Source: Massilia glaciei
GTDB taxonomy: Bacteria > Pseudomonadota > Gammaproteobacteria > Burkholderiales > Burkholderiaceae_D
Direction of reading: 5' to 3'
DNA length: 64,000 bases
Assembly (NCBI RefSeq): GCF_003011895.2
Contig: NZ_PXWF02000083.1
Span: forward strand, 1 to 64,000
Position numbers and translations under genes: made by a program. Below, in pieces: positions 18,729 to 26,615 of the stretch. The notes under the pieces were generated by a model. The model did not search any database. It saw only the letters and a program-made list of their open reading frames with translations, and was not told where the DNA came from. Each line of letters starts with the position of its first letter. The first letter of the stretch is position 1.

Positions 18729-19307
18729 ATGGAACATACTCTGCCAGCACTGCCGTACGCAATGGACGCCCTCGCGCCGCACATCTCGCAAGAGACGCTC
18801 GAGTACCACTATGGCAAGCACCACCAGACCTACGTCACCAACCTCAACAACATGATCAAGGGCACCGAGTTCGCCGAGCAATCGCTCGAAGAGATCATCA
18901 AGGGCTCGACCGGCGGCGTGTTCAACAATGCGGCCCAGGTCTGGAACCACACCTTCTACTGGAACTGCATGAAGCCGAACGGCGGCGGCGCGCCTGGCGG
19001 CAAGGTCGGCGACGCGATCAACGCCAAATGGGGTTCGTTCGACAAGTTCAAAGAAGAATTCACCAAGTCGTGCCTGGGCAACTTCGGTTCGGGCTGGACC
19101 TGGCTGGTGCAAAAGGCCGACGGTTCGGTCGACATCGCCAACACCTCCAACGCCGGCTGCCCGCTGACCACCGGCGACAAGCCGCTGCTCACCTGCGACG
19201 TCTGGGAGCACGCCTACTACATCGACTACCGCAACGCCCGCGCCAAGTACGTCGAGACCTTCTGGGGTCTGGTCAACTGGGACTTCGTGGCCGCCAACGC
19301 CGCCTGA
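18729..19307 (+). CDS. sodB: Superoxide dismutase [Fe]
   Basis: 192 residues. Metal ligands are His in [15 protein letters not shown] (about residue 27), His in NHTFYWNCM (about 74) and Asp/His in [13 protein letters not shown] (about 157/161). The residues around the second-sphere Gln/Ala ([13 protein letters not shown] and GSGWTWLV) match iron-type enzymes. It removes superoxide in the cytosol. Spaced 53 bp from xseA and followed by its own terminator. Confidence 0.95.
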   Translation: MEHTLPALPYAMDALAPHISQETLEYHYGKHHQTYVTNLNNMIKGTEFAEQSLEEIIKGSTGGVFNNAAQVWNHTFYWNCMKPNGGGAPGGKVGDAINAKWGSFDKFKEEFTKSCLGNFGSGWTWLVQKADGSVDIANTSNAGCPLTTGDKPLLTCDVWEHAYYIDYRNARAKYVETFWGLVNWDFVAANAA

Positions 19308-19321
19308 TTGTTTCCCTGATC

Positions 19322-19350
19322 AAAAAAATCCGCTTCGGCGGATTTTTTTT
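19322..19350 (+). terminator. sodB terminator
   Basis: AATCCGC-TTC-GGCGGATT hairpin followed by T8, beginning just after the sodB stop. Confidence 0.9.
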
Positions 19351-19354
19351 GCCT

Positions 19355-19420
19355 CCAATTGTCGCTAAACTGTATTTGCTTGTCACCAATTGTGCTTCCA
19401 CCTGATTGCTCTTATACAAT
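19355..19420 (+). promoter_or_regulatory. Response-regulator promoter with direct repeats
   Basis: A -10 TATACAAT (19413-19420) is preceded at 17 bp by TTGTGC. Upstream are two direct repeats, TGTCGCTAA (19360) and TGTCACCAA (19381), exactly 21 bp apart, i.e. on the same helix face. CCAATTGTCGC and CTCTTATACAAT are both shared with the kinase promoter at 22140-22190. Probable autoregulatory binding site for the regulator; inference. Confidence 0.7.
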
Positions 19421-19437
19421 ATGCGGGAGGAGGTATC

Positions 19438-20121
19438 ATGTTTCGAGTAATGTTGGTGGAGGACGACGCAAGACTGGCCGAATTGGTCGCCGAGTACCTG
19501 AACGCGTACGAGTTTTCGGTCGACGTGGTCACGCGCGGCGACACGGCGGTGGAGGCTTTCAAGGCCAACCCGGCCGACGTGGTCGTGCTCGACCTGATGT
19601 TGCCTGGCCTCGACGGGATGGTGGTGTGCCGCCACCTGCGCGAGATCAGCGAGGTGCCGATCCTGATCCTGACCGCGCGCGAGGACTCCTACGACGAAGT
19701 GTCGGGGCTGGAACAGGGCGCCGACGACTTCGTCAACAAGCCGGTGCAGCCGCGCGTGCTGCTGGCGCGCCTGCGGGCGCTGCTGCGGCGCGCCCAGAAC
19801 AAGGCCGTCGACGGCCAGGAACTGACGTTCGGCGCGCTCACGATCACCACCAGCGAGCGCAGCGTTAGCTGGCGCGGCCAGCCTTGCGTGCTTAGCAACA
19901 CCGAGTACAAGCTGCTGCTGGTGCTGGCCGAGTCGGCCGGCCATGTGCTCTCGCGCGACGCCCTGCTCAAAAAAATGCGCGGCATCGAATTCGACGGCCT
20001 CGACCGCAGCATCGACAACTGCATCTCCAAACTGCGCCGCAAGTTTGACGATCTCGAATCGGAAAAAATCAAGACGGTGTGGGGCGAAGGGTATTTGTTC
20101 TCGCCGTCGGCCTGGCATTGA
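19438..20121 (+). CDS. OmpR-family response regulator (RstA-like)
   Basis: 227 residues from ATG 19438, which has GGAGGAGG upstream. The receiver domain has the acidic pair EDD, the phosphorylated Asp in VVVLDLMLPGLDG (about residue 52), TAR and Lys (FVNKPVQ). The C-terminal winged helix (SNTEYKLLLVLAESAG, DRSIDNCISKLRRK, IKTVWGEGYLF) is of the OmpR class. The RxSVSWRGQ and GLDRSIDNCIS details resemble RstA. Its probable kinase is 2 kb downstream at 22267, behind two opposite genes but under a promoter with the same motifs. Confidence 0.93.
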   Translation: MFRVMLVEDDARLAELVAEYLNAYEFSVDVVTRGDTAVEAFKANPADVVVLDLMLPGLDGMVVCRHLREISEVPILILTAREDSYDEVSGLEQGADDFVNKPVQPRVLLARLRALLRRAQNKAVDGQELTFGALTITTSERSVSWRGQPCVLSNTEYKLLLVLAESAGHVLSRDALLKKMRGIEFDGLDRSIDNCISKLRRKFDDLESEKIKTVWGEGYLFSPSAWH

Positions 20122-20160
20122 CGCGCGCTGGTCGAGCGCTTGTTCGCCCGCCAGTTTGAT

Positions 20161-20208
20161 CGCTTGATCGACCGCTTGATCGACCGCTTGATCGACCGCT
20201 TGATCGAC
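20161..20208. repeat. 12-bp tandem repeat, four perfect copies
   Basis: CGCTTGATCGAC is repeated four times without mismatch, with partial copies on both sides, in the gap between the regulator gene and the convergent secreted-protein gene. Likely variable in copy number. Confidence 0.9.
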
Positions 20209-20266
20209 CGCATTCCCGAGCGCGCGACGGCGCCCGCCGTCACTGCCACTTGACCTTTCAAACAAC

Positions 20267-20974
20267 TTATTCGAACAGGGCTGAGATCGCCAGCGGCGCG
20301 TCCTGGGTGAGCACCTGCGCCGTGTCGGGCAGGGCGCCGAAGCGGTAGCTGACGGTCTTGAAGCCCTCGCCCGGTCCGTCGCCGAAGGCGGCGCCGTCGA
20401 GCACGGGCAGGCCGGCCGGCGTCGCGCTGTCGGCCGCGCGCAGCTTGACGCTCACGCCGGCGCCCTTGGGCGCGAACGCGAAATGCACGCCCACGCATTT
20501 CTTGCCGCGCGCCGAGGCGTCGACATGGCGCTGGTAGGCAAGCGCCTGCTCGCAGGCGGCGCGCAATTCGCCCGCCTCGTAGACGCCGTCGGCGCGCGCG
20601 ACGATCGACACGCGCGGGCGGAACGAGAGCGCGCCAAGCGGGCGGCTGAGCACGAGCTCGGCGTTCTCGTCGTACGCGGCCTTGAGCAGCGGGAAGAAGG
20701 TCACGCGCCCGGTGGCGTCGAGCGCCAAGTTGATCCGCACGCTCTTGCCCCGCAGCGCCAATTGCACGCCGTCGTAGGCGGTGGATTGGTCCTTGGCCGC
20801 GACCTGGTAGTGGTTCTGGATAAGGTTTTTCGGCTTGCCGTATTTTTCGAACACCACCATCGCGCGGTAGGCGTCGCGGTAGCTCACCCATTCACCCTCG
20901 CGCGGCCCGGCCGCGGCGGTGCCAACCGCGAGCAGCAGGGCGACAAACGCCGAGAGGTGGAGGGATTTGCGCAT
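20267..20974 (-). CDS. Exported protein of unknown function, cotranscribed with mipA
   Basis: 235 residues from ATG 20974, which lies 2 bp after the mipA stop, so the two form an operon. An N-terminal signal peptide (MRKSLHLSAFVALLLAVGTA) is clear. The mature part begins GPREGEWVSYRDAYRAMVVF and contains one Cys pair (about residues 142 and 160) and predicted beta-rich sequence such as RVTFFPLLKAAYDE and SFRPRVSIVAR. I do not recognise a family. Position beside an outer-membrane protein and inside a split two-component locus suggests an envelope role. Confidence 0.75.
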   Translation of the reverse strand: MRKSLHLSAFVALLLAVGTAAAGPREGEWVSYRDAYRAMVVFEKYGKPKNLIQNHYQVAAKDQSTAYDGVQLALRGKSVRINLALDATGRVTFFPLLKAAYDENAELVLSRPLGALSFRPRVSIVARADGVYEAGELRAACEQALAYQRHVDASARGKKCVGVHFAFAPKGAGVSVKLRAADSATPAGLPVLDGAAFGDGPGEGFKTVSYRFGALPDTAQVLTQDAPLAISALFE

Positions 20975-20976
20975 GT

Positions 20977-21846
20977 TCAGAAGCGGTATGCAAGTGCGGT
21001 CGAAACCGTCGCGTTGTTCGGCCGCTCGACGAGCGGGCTGTTCCTGGCGTCGCCTTGCAGGCGCGTCAGCTTGAAACCCGAGGTCAACAACCACTCGGCA
21101 TTGAAGGTCCAGTTCCAGCGCGCCCCGAGGTACACGTCCTTCAGGCCGCCCTGCGGCAAGTAGACGCGGTTGAAGCTGCGTTCGGCCTCATGTTCGGTCA
21201 CGCCGAAATAAGCCGCGTTGTACTGGCGGTTGGCCAGCGTCAGCCCGGCGCTCAGCGAGAGCGAATGGTGCGGCGCGATCTCGGTGGCGATGTGCTGGAT
21301 GCCCAGGTCCAGCTGCGCGCCGTTGCGCTTGGCGCCCGCGCCGCCGAGGAAACTGCTGGTCAGGCGCAGCCGCTGGCCCAGGTAGTAGTTGAGGAAGAAA
21401 CCGGCCTGCAGGCGGCTCTCGAGCTCGTCCATGCCGGTCAGGCGCGTCTCGCCCTTCATGGGCATGCGCTGGGTATTGGCCAGCTCGAAGTCGCCCGGCT
21501 TGACCAGTCCGGCCGACGGTCCGACGCCGCCGGCGGTGCCGGTCAAGCCCTTGTCGGTGCGCCCGCGCGCGAAAGCGACGAGCGGCCCGTATTCGATGGT
21601 CGGGTCGCTTGAAACGTGGATGCCGGCGCTGGTGCCGGAGACGAAAACGCCATTGCTCCATGCGAATTGCAACACCGGCAAGCTTGCCGCGCGGCGGTCG
21701 CGCGATCCCTCGTAGACCGGCTCGGACAGGGCGCCGAGGCCGAGATACATGTCGCGGCTACCGTCGGGCATGGGATTGGCGGTCGGGGTTTGGGCGCAAA
21801 GCGCGCCGGACGCGCCGGCCAGGGCCAGGGCAATAAGCTTTTTCAT
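20977..21846 (-). CDS. MipA/OmpV family outer membrane protein
   Basis: 289 residues with signal peptide (MKKLIALALAGASGALCAQ). The mature start MYLGLGALSEPVYEGSRDRR, then GVFVSGTSAGIHVS and YGPLVAFARGR, is the MipA/OmpV pattern; the protein ends in an aromatic C terminus (ALAYRF), as outer membrane barrels do. MipA of E. coli scaffolds murein synthesis enzymes; OmpV-type members respond to osmotic or antibiotic stress. It is the first gene of a leftward pair lying between the regulator and kinase of the two-component system. Confidence 0.9.
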   Translation of the reverse strand: MKKLIALALAGASGALCAQTPTANPMPDGSRDMYLGLGALSEPVYEGSRDRRAASLPVLQFAWSNGVFVSGTSAGIHVSSDPTIEYGPLVAFARGRTDKGLTGTAGGVGPSAGLVKPGDFELANTQRMPMKGETRLTGMDELESRLQAGFFLNYYLGQRLRLTSSFLGGAGAKRNGAQLDLGIQHIATEIAPHHSLSLSAGLTLANRQYNAAYFGVTEHEAERSFNRVYLPQGGLKDVYLGARWNWTFNAEWLLTSGFKLTRLQGDARNSPLVERPNNATVSTALAYRF

Positions 21847-22131
21847 GTTTTCTGTGGTGAGGGTTCGAATAGTGCCATTCTAAAGGCTTGCCGTCCGGAA
21901 CCCCCAAAAAACGCCTCGTTACAAAGCTTTGCCTGCGGTTGACACGGAAGGGGACGCCCCCCTCCTCTCACACTAAACGCGGCGCGCGGCGCGCCCGACT
22001 GCTCCACCCGCCACTTCACTTGCCACTTCACTTGCGAATAAAAAAGACCCACCGCGATTGCCCGACAGCGGGTCAACGGAAACTTGACTTGATTTCATCT
22101 TAGATGCCCCGGCGCATTTAATCCCCCCGCA
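21847..22131. other. Intergenic region upstream of mipA
   Basis: No gene seen. It must hold the mipA promoter. A 12-bp unit CCACTTCACTTG occurs twice in tandem (about 22012-22035) and a GC palindrome CGCGGCGCGCGGCGCG lies near 21978. Confidence 0.5.
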
Positions 22132-22190
22132 CCTGTCGTCCAATTGTCGCCAATTTGTAATGCCCCATCCTCGCTTTGCTCTTATACAAT
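22132..22190 (+). promoter_or_regulatory. Sensor kinase promoter sharing motifs with the regulator promoter
   Basis: CCAATTGTCGCCAA at 22140 and CTCTTATACAAT (the -10 TATACAAT at 22183-22190) repeat the motifs of the regulator promoter. TGTCGTCCAA (22134) and TGTCGCCAA (22145) are 11 bp apart, one helical turn. No good -35 hexamer stands at 17 bp, which fits an activator-dependent promoter. Confidence 0.65.
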
Positions 22191-22207
22191 GCGTCCCAGG
22201 GGGATCT

Positions 22208-22270
22208 ATGCTTGTGAAACGGGTGGCGGGAAAATTGGTGCGCGCGGCGCGGCGGGGGTTGCCCGCGTGA
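22208..22270 (+). CDS. Possible 20-residue leader peptide overlapping the kinase start
   Basis: ATG 22208 follows a strong CAGGGGG ribosome site and encodes a short, very basic peptide (MLVKRVAGKL... ending in GLPA) whose TGA overlaps the kinase GTG as GTGA. The predicted transcript starts near 22197, so an upstream in-frame ATG for the kinase at 22191 would have no ribosome site. The peptide may exist only to couple translation. It could also be noise from a misjudged start. Confidence 0.45.
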   Translation: MLVKRVAGKLVRAARRGLPA

Positions 22271-23607
22271 ACCGTCTGTTCTACCGCTTCTTCCTGCTCG
22301 TCATGCTCTCGATCAGCGTCGCCACCTTCCTCATCTACATTGCCATCCGCGCCCTGTTCGGCGACCCGCTTGAGGACATCGCGCGGCGCCAGGCCTCGGC
22401 CCAGATCTTCCTGATAGAACAATATGTCGACCAGGCGCCGGCCGACGAGTGGCTCGGACGGCTCAACAAGGTGCGCGAGGTGTCCGAGGCGAGCCTCGAA
22501 CTGGTCACCATCGACGCCGCGCGCATGGCCCTGCCGGCGGCGGCCGGGGCGGCCCTCATGCGCGGCGAACTGATCCTCGACGCCCCGAACAAGGCCTTCT
22601 ACCGGCGGGTCGACCTGGCGGGCGAAAAATACATCGGCAGCGAATCGGACGTGATCCACGTCCACAAGCTGCCCATCGAGCTCGGCCTGGCGCTCGAGAT
22701 GGAGGCGCTGCGCTATGTGATCGTGGCGATCGCGCTGCTGATCCCGATCGCGCTGTGGTCGCGCTCGCACTGGCACGGGCTGCAGGCGCTCTCGCGCGTG
22801 GCCGACGAGTTCGGCGCGGGCAAGCTGTCGGCGCGCGCCGAGTTCAAGCCCGGCGCCAGCATCTACCCGCTGGCCGAGCGCATCAACCACATGGCCGGAC
22901 GCATCGAGGGCTTGCTCGAGAGCCAGCGCACGCTGCTGCACTCGGTCTCGCACGAGTTGCGCACCCCGATCGCGCGGCTCGAGTTCGCGCTCGAACTGCT
23001 GCGCGGGGCGGCCGCCGACCCGGCGCTCGAGCGGCGCATCGGGGCCATGGCGGGCGACCTGGCCGAGCTCAACGCGCTGGTCGGCGAGCTGCTCGGCATG
23101 GCCAGGCTCGACAGCGTGCGGACGCTGGCGCGCGCGCCGTTCGAACTGGGCCCGGCGCTGCGGGCCTGCGTCGACGGCCTGGCGCCGGGCGCGCCGGCGA
23201 CCGAGCTCGACCTCGATGACGGCCTCGGCCAGTTCGAGGGCGACCAGCGCCTGCTGCTGCGCGCGGTCGACAACCTGCTGCGCAACGCCGGCAAGTACGC
23301 GCAGCGCACGGTGGCGCTGTCGGCCCGGCGCACCAAGGGCGCCCCGGACGTGGTCACCATCATGGTCGAGGATGACGGCCCGGGCATTCCCGAGGCCGAG
23401 CGCGAGCGCGTGTTCGAGCCGTTCCACCGGCTCGACCGCAGCCGCGACCGCGCCACCGGCGGCTTCGGCCTGGGCCTTTCGATCGCGCGCAAGGCCGTGC
23501 TACTGCACGGTGGCACGCTGCGGGTCGGCCAGTCGGCGCTGGGCGGGGCCTGCTTCGTGGTCACGCTGCCTTGCGTGCCGGGCATCCAGGATCCGGCGCG
23601 GGCATAA
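22267..23607 (+). CDS. Sensor histidine kinase (RstB-like)
   Basis: 446 residues from GTG 22267, directly at the first membrane helix (FYRFFLLVMLSISVATFLIY). A periplasmic domain of about 105 residues, a second helix (RYVIVAIALLIPIALW), HAMP, the H-box SVSHELRTPIARLEFALELL, an N-box (RAVDNLLRNAGKYAQ) and the G boxes (EDDGPGIP, GGFGLGLSIARKAV) follow. The YRFF...DPLEDIARRQ layout resembles RstB. Its promoter shares direct repeats with the OmpR-type regulator 2 kb upstream, so the two form a split two-component system around the mipA operon. The stimulus is unknown. Confidence 0.92.
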   Translation: MNRLFYRFFLLVMLSISVATFLIYIAIRALFGDPLEDIARRQASAQIFLIEQYVDQAPADEWLGRLNKVREVSEASLELVTIDAARMALPAAAGAALMRGELILDAPNKAFYRRVDLAGEKYIGSESDVIHVHKLPIELGLALEMEALRYVIVAIALLIPIALWSRSHWHGLQALSRVADEFGAGKLSARAEFKPGASIYPLAERINHMAGRIEGLLESQRTLLHSVSHELRTPIARLEFALELLRGAAADPALERRIGAMAGDLAELNALVGELLGMARLDSVRTLARAPFELGPALRACVDGLAPGAPATELDLDDGLGQFEGDQRLLLRAVDNLLRNAGKYAQRTVALSARRTKGAPDVVTIMVEDDGPGIPEAERERVFEPFHRLDRSRDRATGGFGLGLSIARKAVLLHGGTLRVGQSALGGACFVVTLPCVPGIQDPARA

Positions 23608-23634
23608 AAAAACTCCGCCGCGGCGGAGTTTTTT
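23605..23634 (+). terminator. Kinase gene terminator
   Basis: AACTCCGCCG / CGGCGGAGTT perfect 10-bp stem (23611-23630) followed by TTTT and preceded by A7, just after the kinase stop; can act in both directions. Confidence 0.9.
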
Positions 23635-23642
23635 ATGCGCTG

Positions 23643-23957
23643 TTACTTCGGGTCGGGACGCACGTGCGTCAGGCCGTACCAGAGATGCTCCCACCAGTGG
23701 TCGCGCGACCTGACCACCGCCAGGCAGCTTTGCACGACCTCGCCCTTGAAGACGGGATCGGCGCACAGGTTGTTGCGCAGCGCGTTACGCTGGTTCTCGG
23801 CGTTGATCAGCGCAATGGCGAGCCAGAACACGAGACCCAACAAGAACACCACGGTCGTCCAGGCGAGCTGGTTGATCATGTTGCCCTCGTACAGGTCGTC
23901 CTCGACCGGTTTCGAGCCGTCGTAGATTTTGATGATCTTCGCTTCTTTGTCGCTCAT
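23643..23957 (-). CDS. Small membrane protein of unknown function downstream of dsbA
   Basis: 104 residues: MSDKEAKIIKIYDGSKPVED, one strong membrane helix (TTVVFLLGLVFWLAIALI), then a C-terminal part with two Cys (NNLCADPVFKGEVVQSC) and Trp-rich DHWWEHLWYGL. The two Cys after the helix could be periplasmic and be oxidised by the neighbouring DsbA; this is inference. I recognise no family. It lies 38 bp from dsbA, and that gap is filled by a 14-bp tandem repeat that contains its start codon. Confidence 0.7.
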   Translation of the reverse strand: MSDKEAKIIKIYDGSKPVEDDLYEGNMINQLAWTTVVFLLGLVFWLAIALINAENQRNALRNNLCADPVFKGEVVQSCLAVVRSRDHWWEHLWYGLTHVRPDPK

Positions 23958-24002
23958 GTCTTGTCGCTCATTTCTTGCCGTTCATTTCTGGCCGTTCATT
24001 TG
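23947..24002. repeat. 14-bp tandem repeat spanning the dsbA stop and next gene start
   Basis: On the minus strand AAATGAACGGCCAG, AAATGAACGGCAAG, AAATGAGCGACAAG and ACATGAGCGACAAA follow in tandem. The first unit contains the TGA of dsbA, the last the ATG of the next gene, so each unit carries an ATGA start/stop overlap. Confidence 0.85.
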
Positions 24003-24730
24003 GCCGCTTTGGCCGGCGCCGCCGGCTTGGCCGGCGCCGCCGCGGCGGCCGGCTTGAAACCCTTGTCCTTCTGGACCTTGGCGACCAGGGCGTCGAGCGC
24101 GACCGTCGTGTTCTTGAACAGATCGGCGCGCGGCAGGTCCGGGTTGGCCTCGGCGACCGACGACGCGGTCAGGAGGTAGCGTCCGTCGACGACGAAGGAC
24201 GGGGTGCTGTCGACGCGGTAGGCGGCAAGCGTGGCGCCGAGGCGTTTCATTTTGGTCATGACGCCGAACGAATTCCAGGCCTCGAGGAATTTGGCCTTGT
24301 CGATGCCGTTTTTGCTGACCCAGTCGATGATGGCAGCCTCGGAGTTCATGCGCACGCGCTCGACATGCGCGCCGCGGAACACCTTGGCGTGCATTTGTTC
24401 TACCTTGCCCATCGCTTCGAGCGTCACGTACAAGCGCGCCTCCGGGTCGTTAGGGCCCGACAGCGGCATGTGCACGCGACGCACCGAGATGTTGTCCCCC
24501 TGCTTTTTGATCCACTGGGCGAAGTGTGGTTCAACCGCGTTGCACGCGGGGCAGTGGTACATGAAGAATTCGATGACTTCGACCTTGTTGCCGACCGCCT
24601 GGACCGGCTGCGGCTGGGCAAGTGTGAGGTATTCCGCGCCGTTTTTCGGGTCGGCGGGCGAAGCGAACGCCGCAGTGGCGATCAGGCTGGCGGCGGCGAG
24701 GGCAAAACGCAGAGTACGCAGGGGACGCAT
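23996..24730 (-). CDS. dsbA: Thiol:disulfide interchange protein DsbA
   Basis: 244 residues from ATG 24730 (AAGGA upstream), with signal peptide (LRFALAAASLIATAAFA). The thioredoxin-fold active site is FFMYHCPACNAVEPHF, so the dipeptide between the cysteines is Pro-Ala rather than the usual Pro-His; the cis-Pro loop is STPSFVVDGRYL. The helical insert (AKVFRGAHVERVRMN...) is that of DsbA/DsbL. It introduces disulfides into periplasmic proteins. The Ala/Pro/Lys-rich tail is probably disordered. A CPAC site would be expected to alter redox potential. Confidence 0.92.
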   Translation of the reverse strand: MRPLRTLRFALAAASLIATAAFASPADPKNGAEYLTLAQPQPVQAVGNKVEVIEFFMYHCPACNAVEPHFAQWIKKQGDNISVRRVHMPLSGPNDPEARLYVTLEAMGKVEQMHAKVFRGAHVERVRMNSEAAIIDWVSKNGIDKAKFLEAWNSFGVMTKMKRLGATLAAYRVDSTPSFVVDGRYLLTASSVAEANPDLPRADLFKNTTVALDALVAKVQKDKGFKPAAAAAPAKPAAPAKAAK

Positions 24731-24853
24731 ATAAATCCTTCGAGATAAGTTGAACGAACGCCGCGAGGTTACCACTTTTTTGGCGTTCGCTCGGGCCGCG
24801 GGCGGTTTTTTTGCATTTGCTTACTTGTGTTACGTGCTTCGACGGCGCGTCCG

Positions 24854-25768
24854 CTAACCGCGGCGCCGGCGCGCCAGCGCCAGCTTTTCGCACATCGCGG
24901 CGGCGCCGTCGGCCAGACGCGGCGTGGCGCGGGTGAGCAATTCGCCGCCCAGCGTAAACATGTTGCCGCGCTTGACGGCAAGCATGCCCTTGTAGGGTTT
25001 CCAGATGTTCAGGCCGGCGTCGGCCGGGTCGTGCTGGTCGCCGCCGAAGATGGCCTCCGGGTCCTGCCCGAGCACCGCCTCGACGCCGACCGCCGGCGCG
25101 ATCACCTTGAGGCCGGCGAACACGTTGACGCCGCCGCACAGGCGGATCGCGTCGCTGACGATGTGCGCGCCGTTGAGCGTGTAGAGCGGCTTGTCCCAGA
25201 TCTGGTAGAACACGCGCACCGGCGCGGCGCCGCTGTATTTACCCGCGAGGAGGTCGATCCTGGCGCGGTAGCGCGCCGCCGCCGCCGCCGCCACGGCCTC
25301 GGTCCCGAGCAGGCGCCCGAAACGGGTCAGGCTGGTGGCGACGTCGTCGATGCGCTGCGGCTCGCTGAAAAACAGCGGCACCCCGAGCCGCGACAACTGC
25401 GCGATCTGGCGCGCGGTGTTGCCGCTGCGCCAGACGATGATCAGGTCCGGCCTGAGCGCGATCACGCGCTCGATGTCGAGGTCGGTGTTGCTGCCGACCA
25501 GCGGAATTTTTTTGGCCTCGGGCGGATAGTCGCTGTAATTGATCGCGCCGGCGACGCGCCCGCCGCCGCCGGCCGCGAACAGCAGCTCGGTCACATGCGG
25601 CGACATCGAGATCACGCGCCGCGCCGGCGCCTGCAAGGTCACGCTCTTGCCGGCGTCGTCGACCACGGTGATGGCCGCGTGGCAGGCGCCGCCCGCCAGG
25701 GACAGGCCCAATGCCAGGGCCAATGTCGGCGCCAATGCCAGGGCCGCTGGGTGGAAGTGCTTGGTCAT
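24854..25768 (-). CDS. btuF: Cobalamin ABC transporter substrate-binding protein
   Basis: 304 residues with a signal peptide ending near GGACHA. The mature protein has ITVVDDAGKSVTLQAPARRV, ISMSPHVTELLFAAG, LRPDLIIVW, and GGVNVFAGLKVIAPAV, typical BtuF class III binding lobes. It carries B12 from BtuB to the BtuCD transporter in the periplasm. Last gene of the riboswitch-controlled operon, 31 bp after btuD. Confidence 0.92.
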   Translation of the reverse strand: MTKHFHPAALALAPTLALALGLSLAGGACHAAITVVDDAGKSVTLQAPARRVISMSPHVTELLFAAGGGGRVAGAINYSDYPPEAKKIPLVGSNTDLDIERVIALRPDLIIVWRSGNTARQIAQLSRLGVPLFFSEPQRIDDVATSLTRFGRLLGTEAVAAAAAARYRARIDLLAGKYSGAAPVRVFYQIWDKPLYTLNGAHIVSDAIRLCGGVNVFAGLKVIAPAVGVEAVLGQDPEAIFGGDQHDPADAGLNIWKPYKGMLAVKRGNMFTLGGELLTRATPRLADGAAAMCEKLALARRRRG

Positions 25769-25799
25769 CGTTTGCTCCTTGGTGTGTCGGGTATCGGTG

Positions 25800-26615
25800 T
25801 CAATTTGCCGGCGGCGCAGCCGCGCCGGCCCGGCCCGCCACGAACAGGGTGCGCCCGCCGACGGCGAGCCGCTCGATCGGGTGGCCTAGGCATGCGCTCA
25901 GCGTGGCCGGCCGCATGACCTCGTCGGCCGGGCCGGCCAGCCAGCGCCCGTCGCCCATCAGGAGCAGCGCGTGGCTGGCCACGCCGTGCGCCAGGTTCAG
26001 GTCGTGGCCGACCATGACCACGCCCTTGCCCTGCGCGCCGCACAGCCCGGCGAGCAGGCCCATCACGCCGACCTGGTGCGCAAGGTCGAGCGCGTTGGCC
26101 GGCTCGTCGAGCAGCAGCAGCGGCGTGTCCTGGGCCAGCAGGGCGGCGATGGCGACGCGCTGGCGCTCGCCGCCCGAGAGCGTGCGCACGTCGCGCTCGG
26201 CCAGGTCGAACACGCCCAGCGCGCGCAGGGCCGCCTCGGCCGCGAGGTGGTCGTCGCTGCCCTCCCAGTAGCGCTCGGTGTGGAACGGGTGGCGCGCCAT
26301 GAGCACGGTCTCGATCACGCGGTAGGCGAAGGCGTCGCCGCGCGACTGCGCCAGGAACGCGCGTTCGCGCGCCAGCGCCGGCAATGGCCAGTCGCCGAGC
26401 GCGCGCCCGTTGAGGAGCACGCTGCCGGCGTCGGGCGCGCGCAGGCCGGCGAGCGTGCGCAGCAGGGTGCTCTTGCCGGCGCCGTTGCGCCCGATCACGC
26501 ACCAGCACTGGCCCGCCTGCGCGCGCCACGCCAGCGATTCGACCAGCAACCGGTGGCCGGCTCGCAGCGTCAGCGCGCGCGTTTCGAGTTCCATTGGAGC
26601 GGCCGGCGCGCTCAT
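25800..26615 (-). CDS. btuD: Cobalamin ABC transporter ATP-binding protein
   Basis: 271 residues from ATG 26615, which overlaps the btuC stop as ATGA. Walker A IGRNGAGKSTLL, Q-loop FLAQS, signature LSGGERQRVAIA, Walker B PLLLLDEPANALD and the H-loop (MVGHDLN) are all present. Another ATG-initiated frame covers part of this region but lacks these motifs. Confidence 0.93.
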   Translation of the reverse strand: MSAPAAPMELETRALTLRAGHRLLVESLAWRAQAGQCWCVIGRNGAGKSTLLRTLAGLRAPDAGSVLLNGRALGDWPLPALARERAFLAQSRGDAFAYRVIETVLMARHPFHTERYWEGSDDHLAAEAALRALGVFDLAERDVRTLSGGERQRVAIAALLAQDTPLLLLDEPANALDLAHQVGVMGLLAGLCGAQGKGVVMVGHDLNLAHGVASHALLLMGDGRWLAGPADEVMRPATLSACLGHPIERLAVGGRTLFVAGRAGAAAPPAN

